The notes under the pieces are model-generated. The model was not told the DNA's origin and ran no database searches. It worked only from the letters and a program-made list of their open reading frames with translations. Positions 11,602 to 24,000 of a stretch of DNA of 64,000 nucleotides are shown piece after piece. The number at the start of each line of letters is the position of its first letter. Within the stretch, counting starts at the first letter, position 1. The stretch comes from Amorphophallus konjac (Eukaryota > Streptophyta > Magnoliopsida > Alismatales > Araceae): NCBI GenBank assembly GCA_022559845.1, contig CM040128.1, positions 224,921,643 to 224,985,642 of the forward strand. The letters are read 5' to 3'. Position numbers and translations under genes: made by a program.

Positions 11602-13447
11602 TCATTTTGATTTAGGTACCCAAGCAAGCTTGGGTCCCTTGGTGTTAGCATTCATCACAGTATGATTATACTTCTTCAAAAACAAGTCATCATCATACTT
11701 CATCAACTGACATATGTACATGTCATGACCTATTCTCCCACAGTAAAAATGGATGGGTCTTTTCCTACCAAAATTATTTCTTTTATTTACATTTGTAGAA
11801 GTAGAGGGGAATCGAGAATAAACATCTTGTGGATTTGTGTGTGTATGAACATTTTCCATGATTTTCTGAATTTCTAACCTTAAATTCAAATTGATTGTTG
11901 TTGCCATGCACATGACTTGAATTTTTCTCCACTTGTTTCTCTTTTGCCTTCAACATCTTTTCATTAGCAAGTTTCACTTCATTCAATTCTTTGACAAGTC
12001 GTTCATTCTTACTCTTGAATTCTTCCTTGACTTTCTCACATTCATTTATTTTAACATTCAATTCTTCCAACTCATTTTTCAACTTTTCATGCTTTTCTTA
12101 GATTTCTACTTTGAGGTTACATGCATTCTGTTTCTCTACATCCAAGCATGCAATTTCATCTTCAAACATGATCAATTTTGATTCTAGAGTTTCATTTGCA
12201 TTCTTGAAGTTTTGAACCTGCATTTCAAACAGACTACATTTTTCGTAGGAATTAGGTGAATGTATGATTTCATGAATTTTCTTTCTTAACGTTCTATTCT
12301 CATTTTTGACTCTTATGTATTTATCATCTAATTCCTCATAAGCTAATTCCCATTGTTCATTTGTAATAAGTTCTGAATTAGAAATTACCTGTTCTTGATC
12401 ACTATTCGCCATGAGACAGAGATTCTTGACCAATTCTTCAATGTTTTCTTCTTCCTCGGACGTTGGCTCGTCCTCGTCCTCATCGCTCCATGTCGCCTTC
12501 ATTGCCTTGGGCCTTTTGCCTTTCACCTTCTTGCCCTTTTTCTGGAGCTCGGGGCATTCACCTCTCATGTGCCCCAACTTTTTGCACTCATAGCACATAA
12601 TCTCGACAGCTTTAGATGGATCACCCTTCTACCTTAACTGCCTCTTTCCCTTCCTAAACTTTCCGTTGAACCTTCTTCTTTCCCGCAGAAACTGTCTAAC
12701 CTTCCTTGTGATCATGGCAACTTCCTCATCATCCATGTTGTCCATGGAGTCTTCTTGACTTGAGAAAATATCGGGGTTTGCCTTCAATGCTATTGACTTC
12801 TTCTTCTTGGTATCCTCTTCTGTCCTCTTGATGTTTATCTCATAGGCCATTAAATACCCTATGAGAGCATCCACAGTGAGGGTGGAAAGATTCTTCGAGT
12901 CCTCTATCACCATTGCCTTGGTGTGCCAGCTTGGTGATAAGGACCTGAACACCTTCCTCACCAAATCAGTATCCTTGAATTACCTTCCGAGTGATTTCAA
13001 ACCATTGGTGATCTCCATGAGACGTGCAAACATCTCATAGATGGTCTCTTCCTCTTTAATGTGGAATAGCTCGTAATCCCGTATAAGCATGTTTGCCTTT
13101 GTCTCCTTGACCTCTGTAGTGCCTTCATAGATTAGCTTGAGTTTGTCCCACATTTCTTTCACGTTCTTGCACATAGACACACGAGCATATTCAATCAGGT
13201 GAATGGCACACTGAATAATATTTAAAGCATTGAAGTTCACAGTGGACTTCTTAATTTGTTCATCATTCCACTTCGACTCGTCATTCGGCAAAGTATGTGG
13301 GCCGTTGTTAACAACAGTCCATATTTCATGGCTTTGAGCACGAAGGAAAATAGTCATCCTATTCTTCCAATATGTGTAATTGGTACCATCAAAGTAGGGA
13401 GGCCTATGAATAGAATGCCCTTTGAGCATTAACCCCTTGTTAGCCAT
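11602..13447 (-). pseudogene. Copia-1 gag, broken
   Basis: The ATG at 13447 lies shortly after the PBS. The N-terminal region (RPPYFDGTNYTYWKNRM) is of the UBN2 / copia Gag type. A CCHC knuckle (CYECKKLGHMRGEC, about 12597-12555) is followed by an acidic stretch and a Lys/Glu-rich likely coiled coil (about 12450-11920). Stops occur at 12980, 12629 and 12098, and a frameshift lies near 11800-11900. A second knuckle is degenerate (first Cys lost, near FYCGRIGH). The frame ends in AWVPKSK and a TGA at 11602, just before pol. Confidence 0.85.
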
Positions 13448-13497
13448 TCCTAACAGATCTCTCTAAACTGCTAGGTTTCAGAATAAAATAGAGCCAA

Positions 13498-13510
13498 GGC
13501 TCTGATACCA
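13498..13510 (-). promoter_or_regulatory. Copia-1 primer binding site (tRNA-iMet)
   Basis: The reverse complement reads TGGTATCAGAGCC, two bases inside the right LTR. Confidence 0.9.
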
Positions 13511-13512
13511 AT

Positions 13513-15273
13513 TGCTGGACCGGTTAAGAAAGCAATCGAGAGGGGGGTGAATTGATTGCGCCCCCTTTTTGACAAACTTATAATATAACTGAAGAGACGA
13601 CAAGAAATGTCTAGATATAATGAATATCAACCAAGCTCTCACAACTCTCCAGCGCTTTTGATGAACCACTCGGATGAAAATTAAGCAGCGGACAATATAT
13701 ATAAATGAGCGCTCACTTCACCGCATCACACTCGTAACAGAGATGGATAGGATAAAACAACAAACTCACAAGAAGCAAACCACAACTTAAGGATTTTTAG
13801 GTGGTTCGGACGCACCAAGTGCCATCCTACATCCACCCCTCTTAACTCGAGAGGATTCCACTATGAACGCTGCACGACGGCAGCAAGCAACCACACACAC
13901 GGGCTCGACGGCCCAACAGACGTGGGTTCTCTTACGACGATGAGAAACCGCACACACACGGAGACTAAGCTCCAAGATCATCTTTGAAAGAATGATATAA
14001 GAAAATACAATGCCCAATTGAAAGGATAATCACCATGCTCAACGTGAAATGAGAAAGATAATATAGCAAAATCTTCCCCCTAATCCTTAACCAATCTCGG
14101 AGATAAAAGAAAGGTGCACTGGAATGGATAAACCGCAGAGAGGAGAGACAATCGGTTGTTAAAAGATGAACGTCCAAGCTTGAAGACGATGGAGTGCAGC
14201 GATAGCCACCACCGGATCTGAGCTTGGGGTCGTAGGATGGAGCTTTTGCAGCGTCATCTTCCTCCTCCAGATGGTGTGCTTCCGCCTTTTCTTCTCCTGC
14301 AAGATAAATGATCGTGTTAGCCACTTTGCATATCCCTTGTAAAGATCGCAAGGATATATATAGCAGCATATAGATGAACAAATGATGACTATGGCCCTTT
14401 TCAAAATCCTCTCAGAATAATCCTTAGACATGTATAGAAACCCTAAGGGTAAGGGTGTAAGAGAGCAAAGTATCAGATCTTAAAATGGGCATTTCGAAAT
14501 CAATCCGAAAAACATGATCCGGAAAGCCCAGAAGAAGTGTCAACTCTTGGAGTCGACACTCTTTTTAAGGGACACTGCCAACACACAAAAAAACCAATAC
14601 ACAGGCTAAGGTCTGTGCGTATTATCCCATGGTCGATGCATATGAAAAAGTAGGGTCGGTGCATGTATTATTAGACCAGGTCGGTGCACAAATGAGAGGG
14701 TCAGTGCAAGTTCTTTGAGCCCTATAGACAAAGTTGGTGCAAGTTCTTTGAAGCCTATAGACGAGGTCGGTGCACCTTATATCAAGCTAGAGGTTGGGTC
14801 GGTGCATGTTATGAAGGTCAGTGCACATTTGTAAGACAACGAAGAAGGGTCGGTGCATATTGTGAAGAAGATATAGACAAGGTCGGTGCAAAGTCAGGTC
14901 GGTGCACTTTTATCAAGCATAAAGATGAGTCAGTGCAAATTCAGGGTCGGTGCATGTATTAAGAAGGTGAGTGCAAGTTTGGCAAGAAAATCAACTACCA
15001 GGGGTCGACCCTTGCGCATGGACTTAGCAAAAATGAAATATGCAATGAATTAAACCCAGTGAGCTCAAAACATGAATCAACTCTGATAAGCCCATAAAAG
15101 AGAACATTAATGTCCATTCTCATGAAATTTCTAGCATTCTAGCTTCATAGTCATTCAGACAACTTATCAACATCACTCACATTCATCAAAGAAACTTCAA
15201 TGCAAATCACATAGAATGTACCAAAATGACTTCATCACACATTGTCTTCATCAAAACAACCCGGGGCACAACA
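13513..15273 (-). repeat. Copia-1 5' LTR (right copy)
   Basis: Starts TGCTGGACC and ends GGGCACAACA; 1761 bp. It is collinear with 5392-7106 except for 46 extra bases near 14655-14700 that carry two more GGTCGGTGCA-type modules. TATA-like repeats occur at about 14352-14372. The array runs at about 14650-14970. Confidence 0.88.
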
Positions 15274-16877
15274 GTTTTGAAGTATATACCGATGTATCAG
15301 GAATTGGCTTAGGGTGTGTGTTGATGTAGAAAGGGAAAGTGATAGCTTATTCTTCTAGGCAGTTGAGGAAGCACGAAGAGAATTATCCTATTCATGACCT
15401 GGAGTTAGCAGCAGTAGTGTTTGCTCTGAAGATTTGGAGACATTACTTATATGGAGAAACTTTCACAGTGTACTCTGATCATAAGAGCCTAAGATATTTA
15501 TTCTCTCAAAAGGAGTTGAATATGAGATAGAGAAGGTGGCTAGAATATTTAAAGGACTTCGACTTCTCGATTGAGTATCATCCTGGAAAAGGGAACGTTG
15601 TGGCAGATGCTTTGAGTAGAAAGTCGATGGCCAGATTAGCAAGCTTGATGCTTCAAGAATGGAGGTTGTTAGAGCAAATTGCAAGTTTAGACCTTGATGT
15701 CGCAGAAAAAGAAGATCGGGTTATGATTGCGCATGTCCAGCTTCATTCAGAGTTGTTAGCAGAGATTAAGCAACTACAGAATAATGACCCGTTGCTAGTA
15801 GAAATTAGAGAGCAGATGGCTAATCGACCTGACTTTTTGTTGGCCGGTGATGATAGATTGTTGTTCCGTGGTAGGAATTGTGTCCCTGATTCTGCGGAGT
15901 TGAAGGAAAATATTCTTGAGGAAGCCCATAGGTCCAAGTAGACAATTCATCTAGGAGCCACAAAGATGTATCAAGATTTAAAGAGGACCTTTTGGTGACC
16001 GAACATGAAAAGGGAAGTGGCTGAATTTGTAAGCAGATGTTTAGTATGTCAGCAAGTCAAGGCCGAACATTTTAGGCCTGCTGGAAAGTTGAAACCTCTC
16101 GAAATATCACAATGGAAGTGGGAGAGTGTCGGCATGGATTTTATCATGGTTTTACCTAGAACTCGTAGTAAATTTGATGCAATTTGGGTGATTGTTGATC
16201 GCTTGACTAAGTCCGCACACTTTTTGCCTATTAAATCTAAATGGATGGTGGATGTTTTGGCTGCTCTGTATATGAAGGAAATAGTGCGGTGGCATGGAGT
16301 TCTTGTATCCATCATATCTGACAGAGAACCCAGGTTTACCTCTCACTTTTGGAAAGGTCTGCAAGCATCCATGGGAACTCGTTTGAACTTTAGTATTGCA
16401 TTTCACCCTCAAACGGATGGACAGACTGAGAGGACTAATCAGATTGTTGAAGACATGTTGAGGGCCTCTATGGTCGACTTTGGAGGTAGTTGGCATAAAT
16501 ATTTACCTTTGATCGAATTTGCCTACAACAACAGTTACCAATCCAGCATTCAGATGGCACCTTTTGAGACTTTGTATGGCAGAAGCTGTATGTCTCCTCT
16601 TTGTTGGGAAGAGATTGGTGAGAAGTAATGGCTCGGACCAGATCTTGTTTCAGAGTCATCCAAGAATATTCAAGTCATTAGAAACCCTTTGAAGATTGCT
16701 CAGTCTAGGCAGAAGATCTATGCTGATAACAGAAGAAGAGATCTGGAGTTTCAGGTCGGTGAGCATGTGTTTTTGAAAGTTTCACCTTCAAGAGTAATTC
16801 AAAGATTTGGAATTCGAGGCAAGTTGAGTGTGAGATTTGTTGGCCCGTTCAAAATCTTGGAAAGGGTAGGCGAAGTT
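15274..16877 (+). pseudogene. Gypsy-1 pol, part 2 (RNase H and integrase)
   Basis: The frame resumes as [17 protein letters not shown]. RNase H continues through [14 protein letters not shown] and [17 protein letters not shown] to [15 protein letters not shown]. The integrase has a zinc-finger half with [11 protein letters not shown], and a core with MDFIMVLPRT, SDREPRFTSHFW and DGQTERTNQIVEDML, giving the D, D and E positions. The GPF motif FVGPFKILERVGEV is cut by Copia-2. Stops at 15327, 15528, 15939, 15996 and 16626 break it; the frame itself is never shifted. Confidence 0.9.
16873..16877 (+). repeat. Target site duplication of Copia-2 (left copy)
   Basis: AAGTT at 16873-16877 is repeated at 27497-27501. 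Removing the element plus one copy rejoins the GPF/Y-motif codons of Gypsy-1 integrase in frame. Confidence 0.9.
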
Positions 16878-18900
16878 TGTTGCATCTCTGTAGTTTTGAT
16901 GATGACTAACACTATGAATCAAATTATTTTTATGATAATCATCTTGATGCTCCTAAATGAATGATAAAGATCCTGAATTGTCTAAATATTCTCAGGATCT
17001 AATGTTGTTGTTTTGCATGCACATCTATGGATCAAATGCTTTTTCATCATGCTTTTCTGTTTTGATGCTACTCTATCATGTACACCCATGAGCTCATACT
17101 TACTTGTCTTGATTATATGGGTTCTGTACTTTTAGTGCGTTGACGCACTTGGCTGGCTGCGTAGACGCAATAGTGCGTCTTTCGCTTGCTGTTTTGTCCA
17201 CTGCGTCGATGCTGGACGATGGAAGCGTAGACGCATTGGCTTGGTGCCAAGGGCTTGAGCGTCTCGCATATGAAGTTGAGTCGACGCTGCACGATGGAAG
17301 CGTTGACGCATTGGCTTAGTGCCAAGGGCTTGAGCGCCTCGCCTATGAAGTTGAGTCGACGCTGTCACCTGAAGCGTTGACGCTTTAGCTTGGTGCCAAG
17401 GGCTTGAGGGTCTCGACTATGAAGCTGAGTCGACGCTGTCACCAGAAGCGTTGACGCATTGGCTTGTTACCAAGAGATTGTGCGTCTTGCCCAAGGAGCT
17501 GAGGCGACGCTACACAATGGAAGCATCGACACCTTGAGTTTATGACCAAAGGTTCCTTTTGATCAACCACCAAGCAGAAGCGTCGACGCTGTCAACTGAT
17601 GCGTTGACGCATTTGTGTATTTGGTCAAGGGACCAGTTCTCCATTATATCCATTGCGTTAACACCTTGGCCTTAGTGCGTTTTCGTGTTCTTCTGTCCTT
17701 TGATAAGTCCCGTGCATTCTGTGTGAACAATTAATGACTTGAATATTTCTGAGATTGACTGAATGTTCTCTGAAACCTTACAGGGACTTAAAGACAAATT
17801 GGAACTTTATTCCAATCATGTGAGCACGTGATCCGAGGGAACAATCGTCTAACACGTGGATCGGTTCACCTGGAAGCATGTCTTCGCGCGTGTCTCCCAA
17901 ACCCTCACTCTCTCGTGAGGTTGGATATATATATATGAAGGTTTCTGCTCCTGAAAAGCTGCCGAAGCCACAAGGAAAAGGGTGAGGCTAGAGCGAGAAG
18001 AAGGAGAGGAGGAGCCATCCTGATCGCTTCGTTGAGCGTACCTGAAAGAGAGAGAGTGATGAAGGAGAGGATGTTTTTCTGCTATTTTTTGTCTATGCTT
18101 CTTTAAGAAGCTACATTGTTTCTCCGTTCGATTGTCTTCGCTATTTCTTCATGTTTTCAGTTGTTTGTTCTTAAATTCCGATACTCTGTTTTATCGTTCC
18201 CTCTAGGTGTAGAAGAAGAGAGGTGGATCCTCTGGGTTGCATTGTGATTCCCTCTGAATCAGATCAGAGGAAGGGAGGTGGTCTCCGGGGTTGCTGTGTT
18301 CAGATAGTGAGGAGGCTATCTGGGTTGTTCCCTCCGGCTGTGGAGGAAGAGAGACAGCGTCTCTGAATTGTAGTGAGGGTGAGTCACTGCTAGGTTCCCT
18401 CTTGTCTAAGAGGAAGGGAGAGTTATCTCCGGGTCAGGTCTTGGGGTGTGAGACCTGGGTTCAAGCTGTGTGTTCAGCGTCTGTAGGGATTTCGATCCCC
18501 AAGCTGTGGATCAGCGTGATGTTGGCAGACTGAGTCTGCGGTTCGTTCTTGTGAAAGAAAGCCTCACTCAGCCTTGAGTGAGGGATGGACGTAAGTCTGC
18601 AGGTTGCAGACTGAACCATCTAAATCTCCTGTTCTCTGTGATATGGTTGTGCGCATTTATCTTCCTTATGCTTTTGTCTGGCTTCATTAAGTAAATGTGA
18701 ATGTTGATGATCAAAATCTTGGTCTGACTGCTCGCTAGGTGGTTGTGCATATGTGCTGATGAATTTTTGAGTTATTTATGTTCTGCGCTCGTGAACTACG
18801 TTATATTGGTTAAGGGTCCTGCCTCGACTTAGTCAAATATTTTTTAAACGGTGATCTATTCATCCCCTCCCCTTCTAGCTCACTGTCCTCCTGTCTAACA
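16878..18900 (+). repeat. Copia-2 5' LTR
   Basis: TGTTGCATCT to CTGTCTAACA, 2023 bp. A TATA repeat lies at about 17926-17936. Upstream is a module array (17135-17690). Downstream is a 5' leader with many GGAAGAG/GAGG purine runs and no long frame of its own. Confidence 0.92.
17135..17690 (+). repeat. GCGTNGACGC palindromic module array in Copia-2 5' LTR
   Basis: Roughly 20 copies of GCGTTGACGC / GCGTCGACGC or half-sites are present. A 74-75 base tandem unit containing the module starts at 17222, 17297, 17371, 17445 and (decayed) 17520. GCGTCGACGC is a perfect palindrome. The array sits upstream of the TATA run, i.e. in U3. The same array is at 25731-26286 in the 3' LTR. Confidence 0.85.
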
Positions 18901-18901
18901 G

Positions 18902-18916
18902 TTGGTATCAGAGCCA
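18902..18916 (+). promoter_or_regulatory. Copia-2 primer binding site (tRNA-iMet)
   Basis: TTGGTATCAGAGCCA begins one base after the LTR. Confidence 0.9.
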
Positions 18917-18928
18917 GGTTTACCCGAG

Positions 18929-21058
18929 ATGTGGTCCAACGACCAGGGTAATCCTGGAACCAGTGGTCCTCGCAGCTACATAGCTGAAGGACAGTCAATC
19001 TCCCGTCCCCCATATTTTGATGGTTCTAATTATTTCTTTTGGAAAAACAGGATGGAAGTTTTCATCCGATCTCAGAGCCACAAGCTGTGGAGAGTCATTA
19101 CAACTGGACTTTATGATTTACCTCCGAATGAGGAGATGTGGTCTGAAGAATAAGTCAAATTATCCGGACTGAACTGGTCGGCGCTCAACATCATCCAGTG
19201 CGCAGTTCACCCTGAAGAATATGCCTGAATTTCGGCGTGCAGGACAGCTAAGAAGATGTGGGATGAACTAGCGTTGATTTACGAGGGTACCTCTCAGGTC
19301 AGAGCTACCAAGGTAAACTACCTAACCTCTGAGTATGAATTATTTAAGATGAAGTCAGAGGAGAGCGCGACTGATATGTACGCTAGGCTGTCACTGATCA
19401 CCAACAGCCTCAAGGGGGTTGGAAAGGAAATATCTGAAGGGGATATAGTCAGGAAGATCTTGAGATCTTTGACTCCAGCGTGGCACACAAAGGCCACTGT
19501 GATAGAGGAATCGAAGGATTTAACAACCATGACTGTCACTGAACTCATAGGGTCTCTTATGACCTATGAGATGAATCTCAAGAAAATAGGAGAAGGAAGT
19601 GACAGAAAGGGCAAGAATGTTGCTCTTAAAGTTGAACGACATAGTAGCAGCAGCAGCAGCAGTGGAGACTCTGATGAAATTCCAGACCTTGACATGAGTG
19701 AAAAAGCTCTGCTCACACGGCAGTTCAGAAAATTTCTGAAACTGAAGGGAAAATCATATGGGAGAAGAAGAAATTACTCATCAGGTAAATATCCAAACAA
19801 TGGCAATGACAAGGATAGGAATGCTAAAGGTGTGATGTGTTATCATTGCAGGAACTTTGGGCACATGAAGCAAGATTGCCCTGAGCTTCAGAAGAAAACA
19901 CTGGATTACCATAAGAAAGGCTCCAAAGTGTACACGAAAAAGCCAAAAGCTATGGTATGCACTTGGAGCGATGAAGAAGAAGACTCAGAGACTAACTCCT
20001 CAGGAAAGGAGACTGAAGGAGTATGTCTGATGGCCGACGAGGAAAATGATGTAATCAATCCCTTTGTGACTTACTCTATTGATGACTGGGAAGATAAGTA
20101 TGGTGAACTGCTAGATATGTACAATGCCTTAGCTAAAGAATATAGAGTCACCAAACGCAAACTCAATGTGGTTAATGAAGAACAAGAACTCATCGAGACA
20201 GAAAATTCCAAACTGATAGCTGAATTAGCTCAAATGGAAAATGTAAGAAATGAGAAAAATCTTGTTAAAAAGGAGCTTGAAAAACTAAGAAAATAGCTTG
20301 ATGAAACCAATCAACATACTGAAGAAAACCTGAGACAAAATGATTTACTCAGGGAAGGGTATGAAGCTGTTAAAAGGGTCAATGATGAATTGCTGAAAAA
20401 CAATATATGTCTGCGGAAGGAGTTGGAAGATAAGAAGAAAACCCTTGAGAGGTTTGTTTTGGGAGAGAGTAATTTGAATGCCTTGTTAGGCACCAAAGTA
20501 AACTTTAACAGAGAGGGGTTGGGTTTCAACCCAAGTAAGAAGGAAGCATTTGGGGTAAAAACCACTACTTTCTGCACTGAGAAAGGAAAAGAGAAACTGG
20601 ACATTCCATCCAATTCCAAAACTACTAAACAACAGAAGAACATCCATAAACAACAGGCTGATTTTGGAAAAAATATCTTCAAGAAATTCAACAAGCCCAC
20701 GCACCAGAAGCAAGGTGTTTGTTAATTCATCAACTATGACTCTAATAAAAGAATGGGCTATTTTAAAAGAAACATGGGAATGTTTAACTACACACAGAAT
20801 ACTGACAATAAAATGCCTTCATCTAGACAGGTTAAAAATTATGGTCTGGCTGGGACCCAAACCTTTATCAACAGAAACTGGACACACCTTGAGAAACAAA
20901 AAGAAACAAATGAAATGCGCATTAACAACAAAACTGTCAACTCTCAGCACAAAAAGAAAAAGGGGTTAAAACAGATCTGGATTCCCAAGATTGTGCTTAA
21001 TGAATTGAACGGTATTTTTGGACCCAATTTACCTTGGGTTCCAAAGCACACAACTTAA
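18929..21058 (+). pseudogene. Copia-2 gag, one frame with stops
   Basis: The first suitable ATG after the PBS is at 18929. UBN2-type Gag begins with SRPPYFDGSNYFFWKNRM, then YEGTSQVRATK. A run of seven serines (about 19642-19662) and a CCHC knuckle (CYHCRNFGHMKQDC, about 19838) follow, then a long Glu/Lys/Leu-rich coiled coil (about 20085-20480). The Sirevirus SIRE1 Gag is known for a similar extended C-terminal part. In-frame stops occur at 19151, 19226, 20294 and 20723, with no frameshift. The frame ends in PWVPKHTT and TAA (21056-21058). Confidence 0.88.
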
Positions 21059-24000
21059 ATTGTTATTGTGCAGGTGAGCCTAGCAGCCGAGAACAACAAG
21101 TGGTATCTCGATAGTGGCTGCTCGAGGCACATGACAGGGGATCAAAGAAAGTTCAGCAAGCTTGAATTGAAAGCAGGAGGGTCAGTTAAGTTTGGAGGTA
21201 AAAACAAAGGCCAAATCATTGGGACCGGAACCATCGGTAAGAAAACCACCAACTCTGTTGAGAAAGTCTTGTTGGTTGAAGGTCTGCAACACAATTTATT
21301 GAGTATTAGTCAGTTGTGTGACAAGGGTCACAAGGTTCTTTTTGAGGAGCATGCTTGCAAAATTTTAGAACCAAACTCCGATAAAATAAAGTTCATTGCA
21401 AATAGAGTCAATAATGTCTATATTGTGGATCTTGATGCTGAGTCTGAGTCTAATCTGTGTCTCACTGCTGACTCAGAGAATAACATGTTTGACTGGCATA
21501 GGCGACTAGGCCATGCTAGCTTTAGCACCTTGCATAAATTAGCTAAATTTAATTTAGTTAGAGGCATGCCTAGCTTAAAGTTCAAATCAGTTTCGAAGAA
21601 TTGCGAGGCCTGTACTCTAGGCAAGCAAACTCGAGCTTCTTTTAAAATTAGGTCTGAGAGCTTGTCAACTAAGATCATGGAACACTTGCACATGGATCTC
21701 TTTGGTGCTACTAGAACCCAGAGTCTAAATGGTAAAAGATTTGGTTTTGTCATTGTCGATGACTACTCTAGATTTGCATGGCTATTTTTCTTGGCAAATA
21801 AGAGTGATGCTTTTCAAAAATTTGAACATTTTTTCAATAAGCAGAAACATGTAGGTCACAAGATCACTGTTATCCAATCAGATCATGGAGGAGAGTTTGA
21901 GAATTCCTCATTTTCTAGTTTTTGTGACAAAGAGGGACCGACTCACAAATTTTCTTCTCCCAGGACCCCAGAGCAGAATGGAATTGTGGAGAGAAGGAAT
22001 CGATCAATAGTGGAAATGGCAAGAACACTACTAATGGAGAGTCAGCTACCTAAGAGCTTTTGGGCAGAAGCGGCAAACACAGCCTGCTACATACTTAATA
22101 GAGCCTTGGTAAGACCCATACATAAGAAAACACCATATGAACTCCTGAAAGGTAAGAGGCCTAATGTCTCATATTTCAAAATTTTTGGTTCAAAATGCTT
22201 TATTCATAATAACAACAAGAGAGACTTAGATAAATTCGATGCTAGAAGTATTCCAGGAATATTCCTAGGATACTCTGAAACATCTAGAGCCTTCAGGGTC
22301 TTTAATAAAATTGATAGGACTATAGAGGAAACCCCTCATGTTATCTTTGATGAAACAAAAATCTCTAGCAGTCTAAATGATGATAACAGGTTTACAAGTC
22401 ATGATGGAGAGTTCCTGAATCAAATGCAAGAGGAGGAAGTACAACCGGCTGAAGAACCCACTGATCTGAACCCAGTAAGTACAGCCGAACAAGGTGAGTC
22501 CTCAACAAATGTCAGAGTTTTAAAAGATCACCCTGTAACCAATATTATTGGTAGTCTCAATGATCCCCCTAGGACAAGATCTCATTTTAGAAATGTTCAA
22601 AATCAGGACTTAATTGCTTTAGTTTCTCAAATTGAGCCTAAGACCATTGAAGAAGCCTTAAGTGATGAGAATTGGGTAACTGCCATGTGTGAAGAACTAG
22701 GGCAATTTGATAGAAACAATGTCTGGGAACTTGTACCTAGACCTGAAAATTTCAATGTAATAGGAACAAAATGGGTTTTTAAGAACAAACTGAATGAAGA
22801 AGGTGTCATCTCTAGGAATAAAGCTCGACTTGTAGCTAAAGGCTACAGTCAGGAGTATGGAGTGGACTTTGATGAATCCTTTGCTCCAGTAGCTAGAATG
22901 GAGGCTATCAGAATTCTATTAGCATTTACTTGTTCAAACAACATAAAACTTCAACAAATGGATGTTAAGAGTGCCTTCTTGAATTGAATTCTAAAAGAAG
23001 AAGTTTATGTTGAACAACCTCCTGGTTTTCAGTTTTCGACTAAACCTGATCAAGTTTTCAGGTTAAACAAAGATCTTTATGGATTAAAGCAGGCTCCTCA
23101 GGCCTGGTATGAAAGGCTGACCAATTTCTTACTAAATAAAGGATATAACAGAGGTAAAGTTGACCAAACCTTATTCACTAAGAATTCAAGATAAGATCTC
23201 ATCATAGTTCAGGTATATGTGGACGACATCATCTTTGGATCAACAAATCCTGAACTGTGTAAAGAATTTCACAGCTTATGTCAGCTGAATTTGAGATGAG
23301 CTTAGTTGGGGAACTGACTTATTTCCTTGGCTTGCAGATAAATCAGATGACAGATGGCTGTTTCTTCCACCAAACCAAGTACACGCTGGATATCCTAAAA
23401 AGGTTTGGGATGACTAACCTGAAGCAAATTTCCACCCCAATGAGCACAAGCATGACCCTTAATGCAGATGAGTCAGGTAAACAAGTGGATGAAAAACTCT
23501 ACAGAGGTATGATCGGATCCCTCTTGTACCTAACTGCCTCTAGGCCAGACATACAATTCAGTGTTGGTTTATGTGCAAGATATCAGTCTAGGCCTACTGA
23601 ACTACATGTGTCTGCTGTAAAAAGAATCTTTAGATATCTGTCTGCCTCACATACACTAGGCTTATGGTATCCTACTTCACGCACATTAGATTTAGTTGCA
23701 TACACTGATGCAGACTTTGCTGGATGTAAGCTAGATAGGAAGAGCACCAGTGGCCACTGCCAATTCTTAGGAGGATGCCTAGTTTCTTGGAGTTCAAAGA
23801 AACAGCATTCAGTGGCTCTTTCCACTGCTGAGGCTGAATACATGGCTGCAAGCAGCTGTGGCACTCAGGTTATCAGGATCAAGCATCAACTCCAGGATTA
23901 CCAAGTAGAGACAGGTTGCACTCCCATCCTTTGTGATAACACTAGTGCCATAAACATTGCAAAGAATCCTGTTTTACACTCACGAACAAAACACATTGAA

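Larger units (their letters stand above)
5392..15273 (-). mobile_element. Copia-1: Sirevirus-like Ty1/copia retrotransposon, minus strand, degenerate
   Basis: It has a 5-bp target duplication and two LTRs of 1715 and 1761 bp. From right to left come PBS, gag, pol in copia order (protease, integrase, RT, RNase H), a 1.5-kb non-coding stretch with several polypurine tracts, and the 3' LTR. The long Gag with a zinc knuckle and Lys/Glu-rich likely coiled coil, and the repeated polypurine tracts, point to the Sirevirus lineage; I did not run a tree. The LTRs have diverged visibly (about 17 differences in the first ~240 bases by eye), more than the other pairs here, so it is the oldest complete insertion in Gypsy-1. 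Confidence 0.88.

Noticed and set aside
18291..18533. 80-residue open frame in the Copia-2 5' LTR, also open in the 3' LTR (26887-27129)
   Set aside because: The two are LTR copies only ~2% diverged, so co-conservation is expected; no domain, and it lies in the purine-rich leader.
20311..20700. 129-residue minus frame rich in Phe/Leu/Ser
   Set aside because: Antisense shadow of the Lys/Glu-rich Gag coiled coil of Copia-2.
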